From positions 44,340,847-44,404,846 of the forward strand of contig OX359248.1 in assembly GCA_947179485.1 (NCBI GenBank): a stretch of 64,000 bases of DNA. Direction: 5' to 3'. Positions 10,450 to 22,060 of this stretch are shown here, in pieces (the stretch's first letter is position 1; the number at the start of each line of letters is the position of its first letter). Under the pieces are notes generated by a model. The model saw only the letters and a list, made by a program, of their open reading frames with translations, was not told the DNA's origin and did not search any database. The stretch comes from Allacma fusca. Lineage: Eukaryota; Arthropoda; Collembola; Symphypleona; Sminthuridae. The position numbers and the translations under genes were made by a program.

Positions 10450-12740
10450 GCTAGCAGTTAAGAAAGTTTAGCTTGCAGTTAAGAAAGGTTAGCTAGCAGT
10501 TAAGAAAGTTTAGCTTGCAGTTAAGAAAGTTTAGCTTGCAGTTAAGAAAGTTTAGCTTGCAGTTAAGAAAGTTTAGCTTGCAGTTAAGAAAGTTTAGCTT
10601 GCCGTTAAGAAAGTTTAGCTTGCAGTTAAGAAAGTTTAGCTTGCCGTTAAGAAAGTTTAGCTTGCAGTTAAGAAAGTTTAGCTTGCAGTTAAGTTTAGCT
10701 TGAAGTTAAGTTTAGCTTGCAGTTAAGAAAGTTTAGCTTGCAGTTAAGAAAGTTTAGCTTGCAGTTAAGAAAGTTTAGCTTGCAGTTAAGAAAGTTTAGC
10801 TTGCAGTTAAGAAAGTTTAGCTTGCAGTTAAGAAAGTTTAGCTTGCAGTTAAGAAAGTTTAGCTTGCAGTTAAGAAAGTTTAGCTTGCAGTTAAGTTTAG
10901 CTTGAAGTTAAGTTTAGCTTGCAGTTAAGAAAGTTTAGCTTGCAGTTAAGAAAGTTTAGCTTGCAGTTAAGTTTAGCTTGCAGTTAAGAAAGTTTAGCTT
11001 GCAGTTAAGAAAGTTTAGCTTGCAGTTAAGAAAGTTTAGCTTGCAGTTAAGAAAGTTTAGCTTGCAGTTAAGAAAGTTTAGCTTGAAGTTAAGTTTAGCT
11101 TGCAGTTAAGAAAGTTTAGCTTGCAGTTAAGAAAGTTTAGCTTGCAGTTAAGAAAGTTAAGCTTGCAGTTAAGAAAGTTTAGCTTGCAGTTAAGAAAGTT
11201 TAGCTTGCAGTTAATATAGTTTAGCTTGCAGTTAAGAAAGTTTAGCTTGCAGTTAAGAAAGTTTAGCTTGCAGTTAATAAAGTTTAGCTTGCAGTTAAGA
11301 AAGTTTAGCTTGCAGTTAAGAAAGTTTAGCTTGCAGTTAAGAAAGTTTAGCTTGCAGTTAAGTTTAGCTTGAAGTTAAGTTTAGCTTGCAGTTAAGAAAG
11401 TTTAGCTTGCAGTTAAGAAAGTTAAGCTTGCAGTTAAGAAAGTTTAGCTTGCAGTTAAGAAAGTTTAGCTTGCAGTTAAGAAAGTTTAGCTTGCAGTTAA
11501 GAAAGTTTAGCTTGCAGTTAAGTTTAGCTTGAAGTTAAGTTTAGCTTGCAGTTAAGAAAGTTTAGCTTGCAGTTAAGAAAGTTTAGCTTGCAGTTAAGTT
11601 TAGCTTGAAGTTAAGTTTAGCTTGCAGTTAAGAAAGTTTAGCTTGCAGTTTAGTAAGTTTAGCTTGCAGTTAAGAAAGTTTAGCTTGCAGTTAAGAAAGT
11701 TTAGCTTGCACTTAAGAAAGTTTAGCTTGCAGTTAAGAAAGTTTAGCTTGCAGTTAAGAAAGTTTAGCTTGCAGTTTAGTAAGTTTAGCTTCTAGTTAAG
11801 AAAGTTTAGCTTGCAGTTAAGAAAGTTTAGCTTGCAGTTAAGAAAGTTTAGCTTGCAGTTAAGAAAGTTTAGCTTGCAGTTAAGAAAGTTTAGCTTGCAG
11901 TTAAGAAAATTTAGCTTGCAGTTAAGAAAGTTTAGCTTGCAGTTAAGAAAGTTTAGCTTGCAGTTAAGAAAGTTTAGCTTGCAGTTAAGAAAATTTAGCT
12001 TGCAGTTAGATTTTAGCTTGCAGTTAGGAAAGTTTAGCTTGCAGTTAAGAAAGTTTAGCTTGCAGTTAAGAAAGTTTAGCTTGCAGTTAAGAAAGTTTAG
12101 CTTGCATTTAAGTTTAGCTTGCAGTTAAGTTTAGCTTGCAGTTAAGAAAGTTTAGCTTGCAGTTAGGAGAGTTTACTTGCAGTTAGGAGAGTTTAGCTTG
12201 CAGTTAAGAAAGTTTAGCTTGCAGTTAAGAAAGTTTAGCTTGCAGTTAGGAGAGTTTACTTGCAGTTAGGAGAGTTTAGCTTGCAGTTAAGAAAGTTTAG
12301 CTTGCAGTTAAGAAAGCTTAGCTTGCAGTTAAGAAAGTTTAGCTTGCAGTTAAGAAGGTTTAGCTTGCAGTTAAGAAAGTTAAGCTTGCAGTTAAGAAAG
12401 TTTAGCTTGCAGTTAAGAAAGTTTAGCTTGCAGTTAAGAAAGTTTAGCTTGCAGTTGAGAAAGTTAAGCTTGCAGTTAAGAAAGTTTAGCTTGCAGTTAA
12501 GAAAGTTTAGCTTGCAGTTAAGAAAGTTTAGCTTGCAGTTAAGAAAGTTTAGCTTGCAGTTAAGAAAGTTTAGCTTGCAGTTAATAAAGTTTAGCTTGCA
12601 GTTAAGAAAGTTTAGCTTGCAGTTAAGAAAGTTTAGCTTGCAGTTGAGAAAGTTGAGCTTGCAGCTGAGAAAGTTTAGCTTGCAGCTAAGAAAGTTTAGC
12701 TTGCAGTTCAGAAAGTTTAGCTTGCAGTTAAGAAAGGTTA
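10450..12740 (+). repeat. HOR B copy 3, rearranged (about 2.25 kb)
   Basis: This copy begins with GCTAGC twice, at 10450 and 10492, a 42-bp (two-monomer) local duplication, and ends before GCTAGC at 12741. It keeps the GCCGTTA pair near 10603-10645, CTTGAAG doublets, a TTAATATAG unit near 11213 and the 18-bp GATTTTAGC at 12009. It lacks GCTGGCAG and the GCATTTTAG junction, having GCATTTAAG near 12106 instead. A stretch with TTTACTTG is locally doubled (12171-12310). It is the most diverged B copy and shares the GCATTTAAG ending with modules C to H. Confidence 0.72.
12171..12310 (+). repeat. Local 83-bp tandem duplication with a one-base deletion marker
   Basis: The unusual GAGTTTACTTG (one base short of the consensus at TTTAGCTTG) occurs at about 12171 and again 83 bp later at about 12254. 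The 83-bp step equals three 21-bp monomers plus one 20-bp monomer. The one-base deletion therefore arose first and was then copied. Confidence 0.75.
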
Positions 12741-14449
12741 GCTAGCAGTTAAGAAAGTTTAGCTTGCAGTTAAGAAAGTTTAGCTTGCAGTTAAGAAAGT
12801 TTAGCTTGCAGTTAAGAAAGTTTAGCTTGCAGTTAAGAAAGTTTAGCTTGCCGTTAAGAAAGTTTAGCTTGCAGTTAAGAAAGTTTAGCTTGCCGTTAAG
12901 AAAGTTTAGCTTGCAGTTAAGAAAGTTTAGCTTGCAGTTAAGTTTAGCTTGAAGTTAAGTTTAGCTTGCAGTTAAGAAAGTTTAGCTTGCAGTTAAGAAA
13001 GTTTAGCTTGCAGTTAAGAAAGTTTAGCTTGCAGTTAAGAAAGTTTAGCTTGCAGTTAAGAAAGTTTAGCTTGCAGTTAAGAAAGTTTAGCTTGCAGTTA
13101 AGAAAGTTTAGCTTGCAGTTAAGTTTAGCTTGAAGTTAAGTTTAGCTTGCAGTTAAGAAAGTTTAGCTTGCAGTTAAGAAAGTTAAGCTGGCAGTTAAGA
13201 AAGTTTAGCTTGCAGTTAAGAAAGTTTAGCTTGCAGTTAAGAAAGTTTAGCTTGCAGTTAAGAAAGTTTAGCTTGCAGTTAAGTTTAGCTTGAAGTTAAG
13301 TTTAGCTTGCAGTTAAGAAAGTTTAGCTTGCAGTTAAGAAAGTTTAGCTTGCAGTTAAGTTTAGCTTGAAGTTAAGTTTAGCTTGCAGTTAAGAAAGCTT
13401 AGCTTGCAGTTAAGAAAGTTTAGCTTGCAGTTAAGAAAGTTTAGCTTGCAGTTAAGAAAGTTTAGCTTGCAGTTAAGAAATTTTAGCTTGCAGTTAAGAA
13501 AGTTTAGCTTGCAGTTAAGAAAGTTTAGCTTGCAGTTAAGAAAGTTTAGCTTGCAGTTAAAAAAGTTTAGCTTGCAGTTAAGAAAGTTAAGCTTGCAGTT
13601 AAAAAAGTTTAGCTTGCAGTTAAGAAAGTTTAGCTTGCAGTTAAGAAAGTTTAGCTTGCAGTTAAGAAAGTTTAGCTTGCAGTTAAGAAAATTTAGCTTG
13701 CAGTTAGATTTTAGCTTGAAGTTAAGAAAGTTAGGCTTGCAGTTAAGAAAGTTTAGCTTGCAGTTAAGAAAGTTTAGCTTGCAGTTAAGAAAGTTTAGCT
13801 TGCATTTTAGTTTAGTTTTAAGTTAAGTTTAGCTTGCAGTTAAGAAAGTTTAGCTTGCAGTTAGGAGAGTTTAGCTTGCAGTTAGGAGAGTTTAGCTTGC
13901 AGTTAAGAAAGTTTAGCTTGCAGTTAAGAAAGTTTAGCTTGCAGTTAAGAAAGTTTAGCTTGCAGTTAAGAAGGTTTAGCTTGCAGTTAAGAAAGTTTAG
14001 CTTGCAGTTAAGAAAGTTTAGCTTGCAGTTAAGAAAGTTTAGCTTGCAGTTAAGTTTAGCTTGAAGTTAAGTTTAGCTTGCAGTTAAGAAAGTTTAGCTT
14101 GCAGTTAAGAAAGTTTAGCTTGCAGTTAAGAAAGTTTAGCTTGCAGTTAAGAAAGTTTAGCTTGAAGTTAAGTTTAGCTTGCAGTTAAGAAAGTTTAGCT
14201 TGCAGTTAAGAAAGTTTAGCTTGCAGTTAAGAAAGTTAAGCTTGCAGTTAAGAAAGTTTAGCTTGCAGTTAAGAAAGTTTAGCTTGCAGTTAATAAAGTT
14301 TAGCTTGCAGTTAAGAAAGTTTAGCTTGCAGTTAAGAAAGTTTAGCTTGCAGTTAAGAAAGTTTAGCTTGCAGTTAAGAAAGTTTAGCTTGCAGTTAAGA
14401 AAGTTTAGCTTGCAGTTAAGAAAGTTTAGCTTGCAGTTAAGTTTAGCTT
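12741..14449 (+). repeat. HOR B copy 4, partial (about 1.7 kb)
   Basis: Markers are GCTAGC 12741, the GCCGTTA pair near 12850-12892, GCTGGCAG about 13188, 18-bp GATTTTAGC 13707, GCATTTTAG 13802 and paired TTAGGAGAG near 13861-13885. The 13834-14064 and 14179-14290 stretches match 9127-9357 and 9472-9583 at an offset of 4,707 bp, about two HOR lengths. The copy gives way to module C at the CTTGAAG doublet near 14450, before the GCCCACAG marker is reached. Confidence 0.78.
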
Positions 14450-15540
14450 GAAGTTAAGTTTAGCTTGCAGTTAAGAAAGTTTAGCTTGCAGTTAAGAAAG
14501 TTAAGCTTGCAGTTAAGAAAGTTTAGCTTGCAGTTAAGAAAGTTTAGCTTGCAGTTAAGAAAGTTTAGCTTGCAGTTAAGAAAGTTTAGCTTGCAGTTAA
14601 GTTTAGCTTGAAGATAAGTTTAGCTTGTAGTTAAGAAAGTTTAGCTTGCAGTTAAGAAAGTTTAGCTTGCAGTTAAGAAAGTTTAGCTTGCAGTTAAGTT
14701 TAGCTTGAAGTTAAGTTTAGCTTGCAGTTAAGAAAGTTTAGCTTGCAGTTTAGTAAGTTTAGCTTGCAGTTAAGAAAGTTTAGCTTGCAGTTAAGAAAGT
14801 TTAGCTTGCAGTTAAGAAAGTTTAGCTTGCAGTTAAGAAAGTTTAGCTTGCAGTTAAGAAAGTTTAGCTTGCAGTTAAGAAAGTTTAGCTTGCAGTTAAG
14901 AAAGTTTAGCTTGCAGTTAAGAAAGTTTAGCTTGCAGTTAAGAAAGTTTAGCTTGCAGTTAAGAAAGTTTAGCTTGCAGTTAAGAAAGTTTAGCTTGCAG
15001 TTAAGAAAATTTAGCTTGCAGTTAGATTTTAGCTTGCAGTTAGGAAAGTTTAGCTTGCAGTTAAGAAAGTTTAGCTTGCAGTTAAGAAAGTTTAGCTTGC
15101 AGTTAAGAAAGTTTAGCTTGCAGTTAAGAAAGTTTAGCTTGCATTTAAGTTTAGCTTGCAGTTAAGTTTAGCTTGCAGTTAAGAAAGTTTAGCTTGCAGT
15201 TAGGAGAGTTTAGCTTGCAGTTAGGAGAGTTTAGCTTGCAGTTAAGAAAGTTTAGCTTGCAGTTAAGAAAGTTTAGCTTGCAGTTAAGAAAGTTTAGCTT
15301 GCAGTTAAGAAAGTTTAGCTTGCAGTTAAGAAGGTTTAGCTTGCAGTTAAGAAAGTTTAGCTTGCAGTTAAGAAAGTTTAGCTTGCAGTTAAGAAAGTTA
15401 AGCTTGCAGTTAAGTTTAGCTTGAAGTTAAGTTTAGCTTGCAGTTAAGAAAGTTTAGCTTGCAGTTAAGAAAGTTTAGCTTGCAGTTAAGAAAGTTTAGC
15501 TTGCAGTTAAGAAAGTTAAGCTTGCAGTTAAGTTTAGCTT
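14450..15540 (+). repeat. HOR C copy 1 (1,091 bp)
   Basis: This copy is bounded by CTTGAAG doublets near 14450 and 15541. It contains the rare pair CTTGAAGATAAG plus CTTGTAG near 14611, CAGTTTAGTAAG near 14749, a long canonical run, the 18-bp GATTTTAGC at 15025, GCATTTAAG near 15142, and paired TTAGGAGAG near 15200-15225. The GATAAG marker and the 18-bp unit both recur 1,091 bp later. Confidence 0.82.
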
Positions 15541-16590
15541 GAAGTTAAGTTTAGCTTGCAGTTAAGAAAGTTTAGCTTGCAGTTAAGAAAGTTAAGCTTG
15601 CAGTTAAGAAAGTTTAGCTTGCAGTTAAGAAAGTTTAGCTTGCAGTTAAGAAAGTTTAGCTTGCAGTTAAGAAAGTTTAGCTTGCAGTTAAGTTTAGCTT
15701 GAAGATAAGTTTAGCTTGTAGTTAAGAAAGTTTAGCTTGCAGTTAAGAAAGTTTAGCTTGCAGTTAAGAAAGTTTAGCTTGCAGTTAAGTTTAGCTTGCA
15801 GTTAAGTTTAGCTTGCAGTTAAGAAAGTTTAGCTTGCAGTTTAGTAAGTTTAGCTTGCAGTTAAGAAAGTTTAGCTTGCAGTTAAGAAAGTTTAGCTTGC
15901 AGTTAAGAAAGTTTAGCTTGCAGTTAAGAAAGTTTAGCTTGCAGTTAAGAAAGTTTAGCTTGCAGTTAAGAAAGTTTAGCTTGCAGTTAAGAAAGTTTAG
16001 CTTGCAGTTAAGAAAGTTTAGCTTGCAGTTAAGAAAGTTTAGCTTGCAGTTAAGAAAGTTTAGCTTGCAGTTAAGAAAGTTTAGCTTGCAGTTAAGAAAA
16101 TTTAGCTTGCAGTTAGATTTTAGCTTGCAGTTAGGAAAGTTTAGCTTGCAGTTAAGAAAGTTTAGCTTGCAGTTAAGAAAGTTTAGCTTGCAGTTAAGAA
16201 AGTTTAGCTTGCATTTAAGTTTAGCTTGCAGTTAAGTTTAGCTTGCAGTTAAGAAAGTTTAGCTTGCAGTTAGGAGAGTTTAGCTTGCAGTTAGGAGAGT
16301 TTAGCTTGCAGTTGAGAAAGTTTAGCTTGCAGTTAAGAAAGTTTAGCTTGCAGTTAAGAAAGTTTAGCTTGCAGTTAAGAAAGTTTAGCTTGCAGTTAAG
16401 AAGGTTTAGCTTGCAGTTAAGAAAGTTTAGCTTGCAGTTAAGAAAGTTTAGCTTGCAGTTAAGAAAGTTAAGCTTGCAGTTAAGTTTAGCTTGAAGTTAA
16501 TTTTAGCTTGCAGTTAAGAAAGTTTAGCTTGCAGTTAAGAAAGTTTAGCTTGCAGTTAAGAAAGTTTAGCTTGCAGTTAAGAAAGTTTAG
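15541..16590 (+). repeat. HOR C copy 2 (about 1.05 kb)
   Basis: The second copy has the GATAAG marker at about 15702, the 18-bp GATTTTAGC at 16116, GCATTTAAG near 16212 and the TTAGGAGAG pair near 16270-16295. The offset falls from 1,091 to 1,070 bp across the copy, a loss of one monomer. It ends at GAAGTTAATTTTAGC near 16495, after which module D continues. Its right half is itself the start of the D repeat, being copied 2,820 bp to the right. Confidence 0.8.
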
Positions 16591-18720
16591 CTTGCAGTTA
16601 AGAAAGTTTAGCTTGCAGTTTAGAAAGTTTAGCTTGCAGTTAAGAAAGTTTAGCTTGCAGTTAAGAAAGTTTAGCTTGCAGTTAAGAAAGTTTAGCTTGC
16701 AGTTAAGAAAGTTTAGCTCGCAGTTAAGAAAGTTTAGCTTGCCGTTAAGAAAGTTTAGCTTGCAGTTAAGAAAGTTTAGCCTGCAGTTAAGAAAGTTTAG
16801 CTTGCAGTTAAGAAAGTTTAGCTTGCAGTTAAGAAAGTTTAGCTTGCAGTTAAGAAAGTTAAGCTTGCAGTTAAGAAAGTTTAGCTTGCAGTTAAGTTTA
16901 GTTTGAAGTTAAGTTTAGCTTGCAGTTAAGAAAGTTTAGCTTGCAGTTAAGAAGGTTTAGCTTGCAGTTAAGAAAGTTTAGCTTGCAGTTAAGAAAGTTT
17001 AGCTTGCAGATAAGAAAGTTTAGCTTGCAGTTAAGTTTAGCTTGAAGTTAAGTTTAGCTTGCAGTTAAGAAAGTTTAGCTTGCAGTTAAGAAAGTTTAGC
17101 TTGCAGTTAAGAAAGTTTAGCTTGCAGTTAAGAAAGTTTAGCTTGCAGTTAAGAAAGTTTAGCTTGCAGTTTAGAAAGTTTAGCTTGCAGTTAAGAAAGT
17201 TTAGCTTGCAGTTAAGAAAGTTTAGCTTGCAGTTAAGAAAGTTTAGCTTGCAGTTAAGAAAGTTTAGCTCGCAGTTAAGAAAGTTTAGCTTGCCGTTAAG
17301 AAAGTTTAGCTTGCAGTTAAGAAAGTTTAGCCTGCAGTTAAGAAAGTTTAGCTTGCAGTTAAGAAAGTTTAGCTTGCCGTTAAGAAAGTTTAGCTTGCAG
17401 TTAAGAAAATTTAGCTTGCAGTTAAGAAAGTTTAGCTTGCAGTTAAGAAAGTTTAGCTTGCAGTTAAGAAAGTTTAGCTTGCAGTTAAGAAAGTTTAGCT
17501 TGCAGTTAAGAAAGTTTAGCTTGCAGTTAAGTTTAGTTTGAAGTTAAGTTTAGCTTGCAGTTAAGAAAGTTTAGCTCGCAGTTGAGAAAGTTTAGCTTGC
17601 AGTTAAGTTTAGCTTGAAGTTAAGTTTAGCTTGCAGTTAAGAAAGTTTAGCTTGCAGTTAAGAAAGTTTAGCTTGCAGTTAAGAAAGTTTAGCTTGCAGT
17701 TAAGAAAGTTTAGCTTGCAGTTAAGAAAGTTTAGCTTGCAGTTAAGAAAGTTTAGCTTGCAGTTAAGAAAGTTTAGCTTGCAGTTAAGAAAAATTAGCTT
17801 GCAGTTAAGAAACTTTAGCTTGCAGTTAAGAAAGTTTAGCTTGCAGTTAAGAAAGTTTAGCTTGCAGTTAAGAAAGTTTAGCTTGCAGTTAAGAAAGTTT
17901 AGCTTGCAGTTAACAAAGTTTAGCTTGCAGTTAAGAAAGTTTAGCTTGCAGTTAAGAAAGTTTAGCTTGCAGTTAAGTTTAGCTTGAAGTTAAGTTTAGC
18001 TTGCAGTTAAGAAAGTTTAGCTTGCAGTTAAGAAAGTTAAGCTTGCAGTTAAGAAAGTTTAGCTTGCAGTTAAGAAAGTTTAGCTTGCAGTTAAGAAAGT
18101 TTAGCTTGCAGTTAAGAAAGTTTAGCTTGCAGTTAAGTTTAGCTTGAAGTTAAGTTTAGCTTGCAGTTAAGAAAGTTTAGCTTGCAGTTAAGAAAGTTTA
18201 GCTTGCAGTTAAGAAAGTTAAGCATGCAGTTAAGAAAGTTTAGCTTGCAGTTAAGAAAGTTTAGCTTGCAGTTAAGAAAGTTTAGCTTGCAGTTAAGAAA
18301 ATTAAGCTTGCAGTTAAGAAAGTTTAGCTTGCAGTTATGAAAGTTTAGCTTGCAGTTAAGAAAGTTTAGCTTGCAGTTAAGAAAGTTTAGCTTGCAGTTC
18401 AGAAAGTTTAGCTTGCAGTTAAGAAAATTTAGTTTGCAGTTAGATTTTAGCTTGCAGTTAAGAAAGTTTAGCTTGCAGTTAAGAAAGTTTAGCTTGCAGT
18501 TAAGAAAGTTTAGCTTGAAGTTAAGAAAGTTTAGCTTGCAGTTAAGAAAGTTTAGCTTGCAGTTAAGTTTAGCTTGAAGTTAAGTTTAGCTTGCAGTTAA
18601 GAAAGTTTAGCTTGCAGTTAAGAAAGTTTAGCTTGCAGTTAAGAAAGTTAAGCTTGCAGTTAAGAAAGTTTAGCTTGCAGTTAAGAAAGTTTAGCTTGCA
18701 GTTAAGAAAGTTTAGCTTGC
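15900..18720 (+). repeat. HOR D copy 1 (about 2.8 kb)
   Basis: The stretch from about 15.9 to 17.64 kb reappears at an offset of exactly 2,820 bp; for example the open-frame stretches at 16243, 16508 and 17059 match 19063, 19328 and 19879. Markers include GCTCGCAG at about 16718 and 17268, AGCCTGCAG near 16779 and 17330, GTTTAGTTTGAAG near 16902 and 17534, and GCTCGCAGTTGAG near 17574. The right part (17.63-18.58 kb) carries the AAAAATTAG and AAACTTTAG pair near 17790-17815, TTAACAAAG near 17911, the SphI-type GCATGC at 18223 and the 18-bp GATTTTAGC at 18443. Confidence 0.82.
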
Positions 18721-21700
18721 AGTTAACAAAGTTTAGCTTGCAGTTAAGAAAGTTTAGCTTGCAGTTAAGAAAGTTTAGCTTGCAGTTAAGAAAGTTTAGC
18801 TTGCAGTTAAGAAAGTTTAGCTTGCAGTTAAGAAAGTTTAGCTTGCAGTTAAGAAAGTTTAGCTTGCAGTTAAGAAAGTTTAGCTTGCAGTTAAGAAAGT
18901 TTAGCTTGCAGTTAAGAAAATTTAGCTTGCAGTTAGATTTTAGCTTGCAGTTAGGAAAGTTTAGCTTGCAGTTAAGAAAGTTTAGCTTGCAGTTAAGAAA
19001 GTTTAGCTTGCAGTTAAGAAAGTTTAGCTTGCATTTAAGTTTAGCTTGCAGTTAAGTTTAGCTTGCAGTTAAGAAAGTTTAGCTTGCAGTTAGGAGAGTT
19101 TAGCTTGCAGTTAGGAGAGTTTAGCTTGCAGTTAAGAAAGTTTAGCTTGCAGTTAAGAAAGTTTAGCTTGCAGTTAAGAAAGTTTAGCTTGCAGTTAAGA
19201 AAGTTTAGCTTGCAGTTAAGAAGGTTTAGCTTGCAGTTAAGAAAGTTTAGCTTGCAGTTAAGAAAGTTTAGCTTGCAGTTAATAAAGTTAAGCTTGCAGT
19301 TAAGTTTAGCTTGAAGTTAAGTTTAGCTTGCAGTTAAGAAAGTTTAGCTTGCAGTTAAGAAAGTTTAGCTTGCAGTTAAGAAAGTTTAGCTTGCAGTTAA
19401 GAAAGTTTAGCTTGCAGTTAAGAAAGTTTAGCTTGCAGTTTAGAAAGTTTAGCTTGCAGTTAAGAAAGTTTAGCTTGCAGTTAAGAAAGTTTAGCTTGCA
19501 GTTAAGAAAGTTTAGCTTGCAGTTAAGAAAGTTTAGCTCGCAGTTAAGAAAGTTTAGCTTGCCGTTAAGAAAGTTTAGCTTGCAGTTAAGAAAGTTTAGC
19601 CTGCAGTTAAGAAAGTTTAGCTTGCAGTTAAGAAAGTTTAGCTTGCAGTTAAGAAAGTTTAGCTTGCAGTTAAGAAAGTTTAGCTTGCAGTTAAGAAAGT
19701 TTAGCTTGCAGTTAAGTTTAGTTTGAAGTTAAGTTTAGCTTGCAGTTAAGAAAGTTTAGCTTGCAGTTAAGAAGGTTTAGCTTGCAGTTAAGAAAGTTTA
19801 GCTTGCAGTTAAGAAAGTTTAGCTTGCAGATAAGAAAGTTTAGCTTGCAGTTAAGTTTAGCTTGAAGTTAAGTTTAGCTTGCAGTTAAGAAAGTTTAGCT
19901 TGCAGTTAAGAAAGTTTAGCTTGCGGTTAAGAAAGTTTAGCTTGCAGTTAAGAAAGTTTAGCTTGCAGTTAAGAAAGTTTAGCTTGCAGTTTAGAAAGTT
20001 TAGCTTGCAGTTAAGAAAGTTTAGCTTGCAGTTAAGAAAGTTTAGCTTGCAGTTAAGAAAGTTTAGCTTGCAGTTAAGAAAGTTTAGCTCGCAGTTAAGA
20101 AAGTTTAGCTTGCCGTTAAGAAAGTTTAGCTTGCAGTTAAGAAAGTTTAGCCTGCAGTTAAGAAAGTTTAGCTTGCAGTTAAGAAAGTTTAGCTTGCCGT
20201 TAAGAAAGTTTAGCTTTCAGTTAAGAAAATTTAGCTTGCAGTTAAGAAAGTTTAGCTTGCAGTTAAGAAAGTTTAGCTTGCAGTTAAGAAAGTTTAGCTT
20301 GCAGTTAAGAAAGTTTAGCTTGCAGTTAAGAAAGTTTAGCTTGCAGTTAAGTTTAGTTTGAAGTTAAGTTTAGCTTGCAGTTAAGAAAGTTTAGCTCGCA
20401 GTTGAGAAAGTTTAGCTTGCAGTTAAGTTTAGCTTGAAGTTAAGTTTAGCTTGCAGTTAAGAAAGTTTAGCTTGCAGTTAAGAAAGTTTAGCTTGCAGTT
20501 AAGAAAGTTTAGCTTGCAGTTTAGAAAGTTTAGCTTGCAGTTAAGAAAGTTTAGCTTGCAGTTAAGAAAGTTTAGCTTGCAGTTAAGAAAGTTTAGCTTG
20601 CAGTTAAGAAAGTTTAGCTCGCAGTTAAGAAAGTTTAGCTTGCCGTTAAGAAAGTTTAGCTTGCAGTTAAGAAAGTTTAGCCTGCAGTTAAGAAAGTTTA
20701 GCTTGCAGTTAAGAAAGTTTAGCTTGCCGTTAAGAAAGTTTAGCTTGCAGTTAAGAAAATTTAGCTTGCAGTTAAGAAAGTTTAGCTTGCAGTTAAGAAA
20801 GTTTAGCTTGCAGTTAAGAAAGTTTAGCTTGCAGTTAAGAAAGTTTAGCTTGCAGTTAAGAAAGTTTAGCTTGCAGTTAAGTTTAGTTTGAAGTTAAGTT
20901 TAGCTTGCAGTTAAGAAAGTTTAGCTCGCAGTTGAGAAAGTTTAGCTTGCAGTTAAGTTTAGCTTGAAGTTAAGTTTAGCTTGCAGTTAAGAAAGTTTAG
21001 CTTGCAGTTAAGAAAGTTTAGCTTGCAGTTAAGAAAGTTTAGCTTGCAGTTAAGAAAGTTTAGCTTGCAGTTAAGAAAGTTTAGCTTGCAGTTAAGAAAG
21101 TTTAGCTTGCAGTTAAGAAAAATTAGCTTGCAGTTAAGAAACTTTAGCTTGCAGTTAAGAAAGTTTAGCTTGCAGTTAAGAAAGTTTAGCTTGCAGTTAA
21201 CAAAGTTTAGCTTGCAGTTAAGAAAGTTTAGCTTGCAGTTAAGAAAGTTTAGCTTGCAGTTAAGTTTAGCTTGAAGTTAAGTTTAGCTTGCAGTTAAGAA
21301 AGTTTAGCTTGCAGTTAAGAAAGTTAAGCTTGCAGTTAAGAAAGTTTAGCTTGCAGTTAAGAAAGTTTAGCTTGCAGTTAAGAAAGTTTAGCTTGCAGTT
21401 AAGTTTAGTTTGAAGTTAAGTTTAGCTTGCAGTTAAGAAAGTTTAGCTCGCAGTTGAGAAAGTTTAGCTTGCAGTTAAGTTTAGCTTGAAGTTAAGTTTA
21501 GCTTGCAGTTAAGAAAGTTTAGCTTGCAGTTAAGAAAGTTTAGCTTGCAGTTAAGAAAGTTAAGCATGCAGTTAAGAAAGTTTAGCTTGCAGTTAAGAAA
21601 GTTTAGCTTGCAGTTAAGAAAGTTTAGCTTGCAGTTAAGAAAATTAAGCTTGCAGTTAAGAAAGTTTAGCTTGCAGTTATGAAAGTTTAGCTTGCAGTTA

Positions 21701-22060
21701 AGAAAGTTTAGCTTGCAGTTCAGAAAGTTTAGCTTGCAGTTAAGAAAATTTAGTTTGCAGTTAGATTTTAGCTTGCAGTTAAGAAAGTTTAGCTTGCAGT
21801 CAAGAAAGTTTAGCTTGCAGTTAAGAAAGTTTAGCTTGAAGTTAAGAAAGTTTAGCTTGCAGTTAAGAAAGTTTAGCTTGCAGTTAAGTTTAGCTTGAAG
21901 TTAAGTTTAGCTTGCAGTTAAGAAAGTTTAGCTTGCAGTTAAGAAAGTTAAGCTTGCAGTTAAGAAAGTTTAGCTTGCAGTTAAGAAAGTTTAGCTTGCA
22001 GTTAAGAAAGTTTAGCTTGCAGTTAAGAAAGTTTAGCTTGCAGTTAAGTTTAGCTTGGAG
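18721..22060 (+). repeat. HOR D copy 2 (about 3.3 kb, with an internal duplication)
   Basis: This repeats copy 1 with 18-bp units at 18936 and 21764, GCTCGCAGTTGAG near 20394, AAAAATTAG near 21118 and GCATGC at 21565. The offset grows from 2,820 bp on the left to 3,342 bp at GCATGC, because an extra 530-572 bp block was inserted by tandem duplication (19,879-20,980). TTAATAAAG at about 19281 replaces TTAAGAAAG, and a GCGGTTAAG unit occurs near 19924. Confidence 0.8.
19879..20980 (+). repeat. Nested 530-572 bp tandem duplication in HOR D
   Basis: The module with CAGTTTAG, GCTCGCAG, GCCGTTA, AGCCTGCAG, a second GCCGTTA, GTTTAGTTTGAAG and GCTCGCAGTTGAG occurs at 19879-20450 and again from 20451. 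Starts are 572 bp apart but GTTGAG markers are 530 bp apart (20401 and 20931), so the second copy has lost two monomers before its CAGTTTAG. The single TTTCAG variant near 20216 in the first copy is absent from the second, so it arose after the duplication or was lost. Confidence 0.8.
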
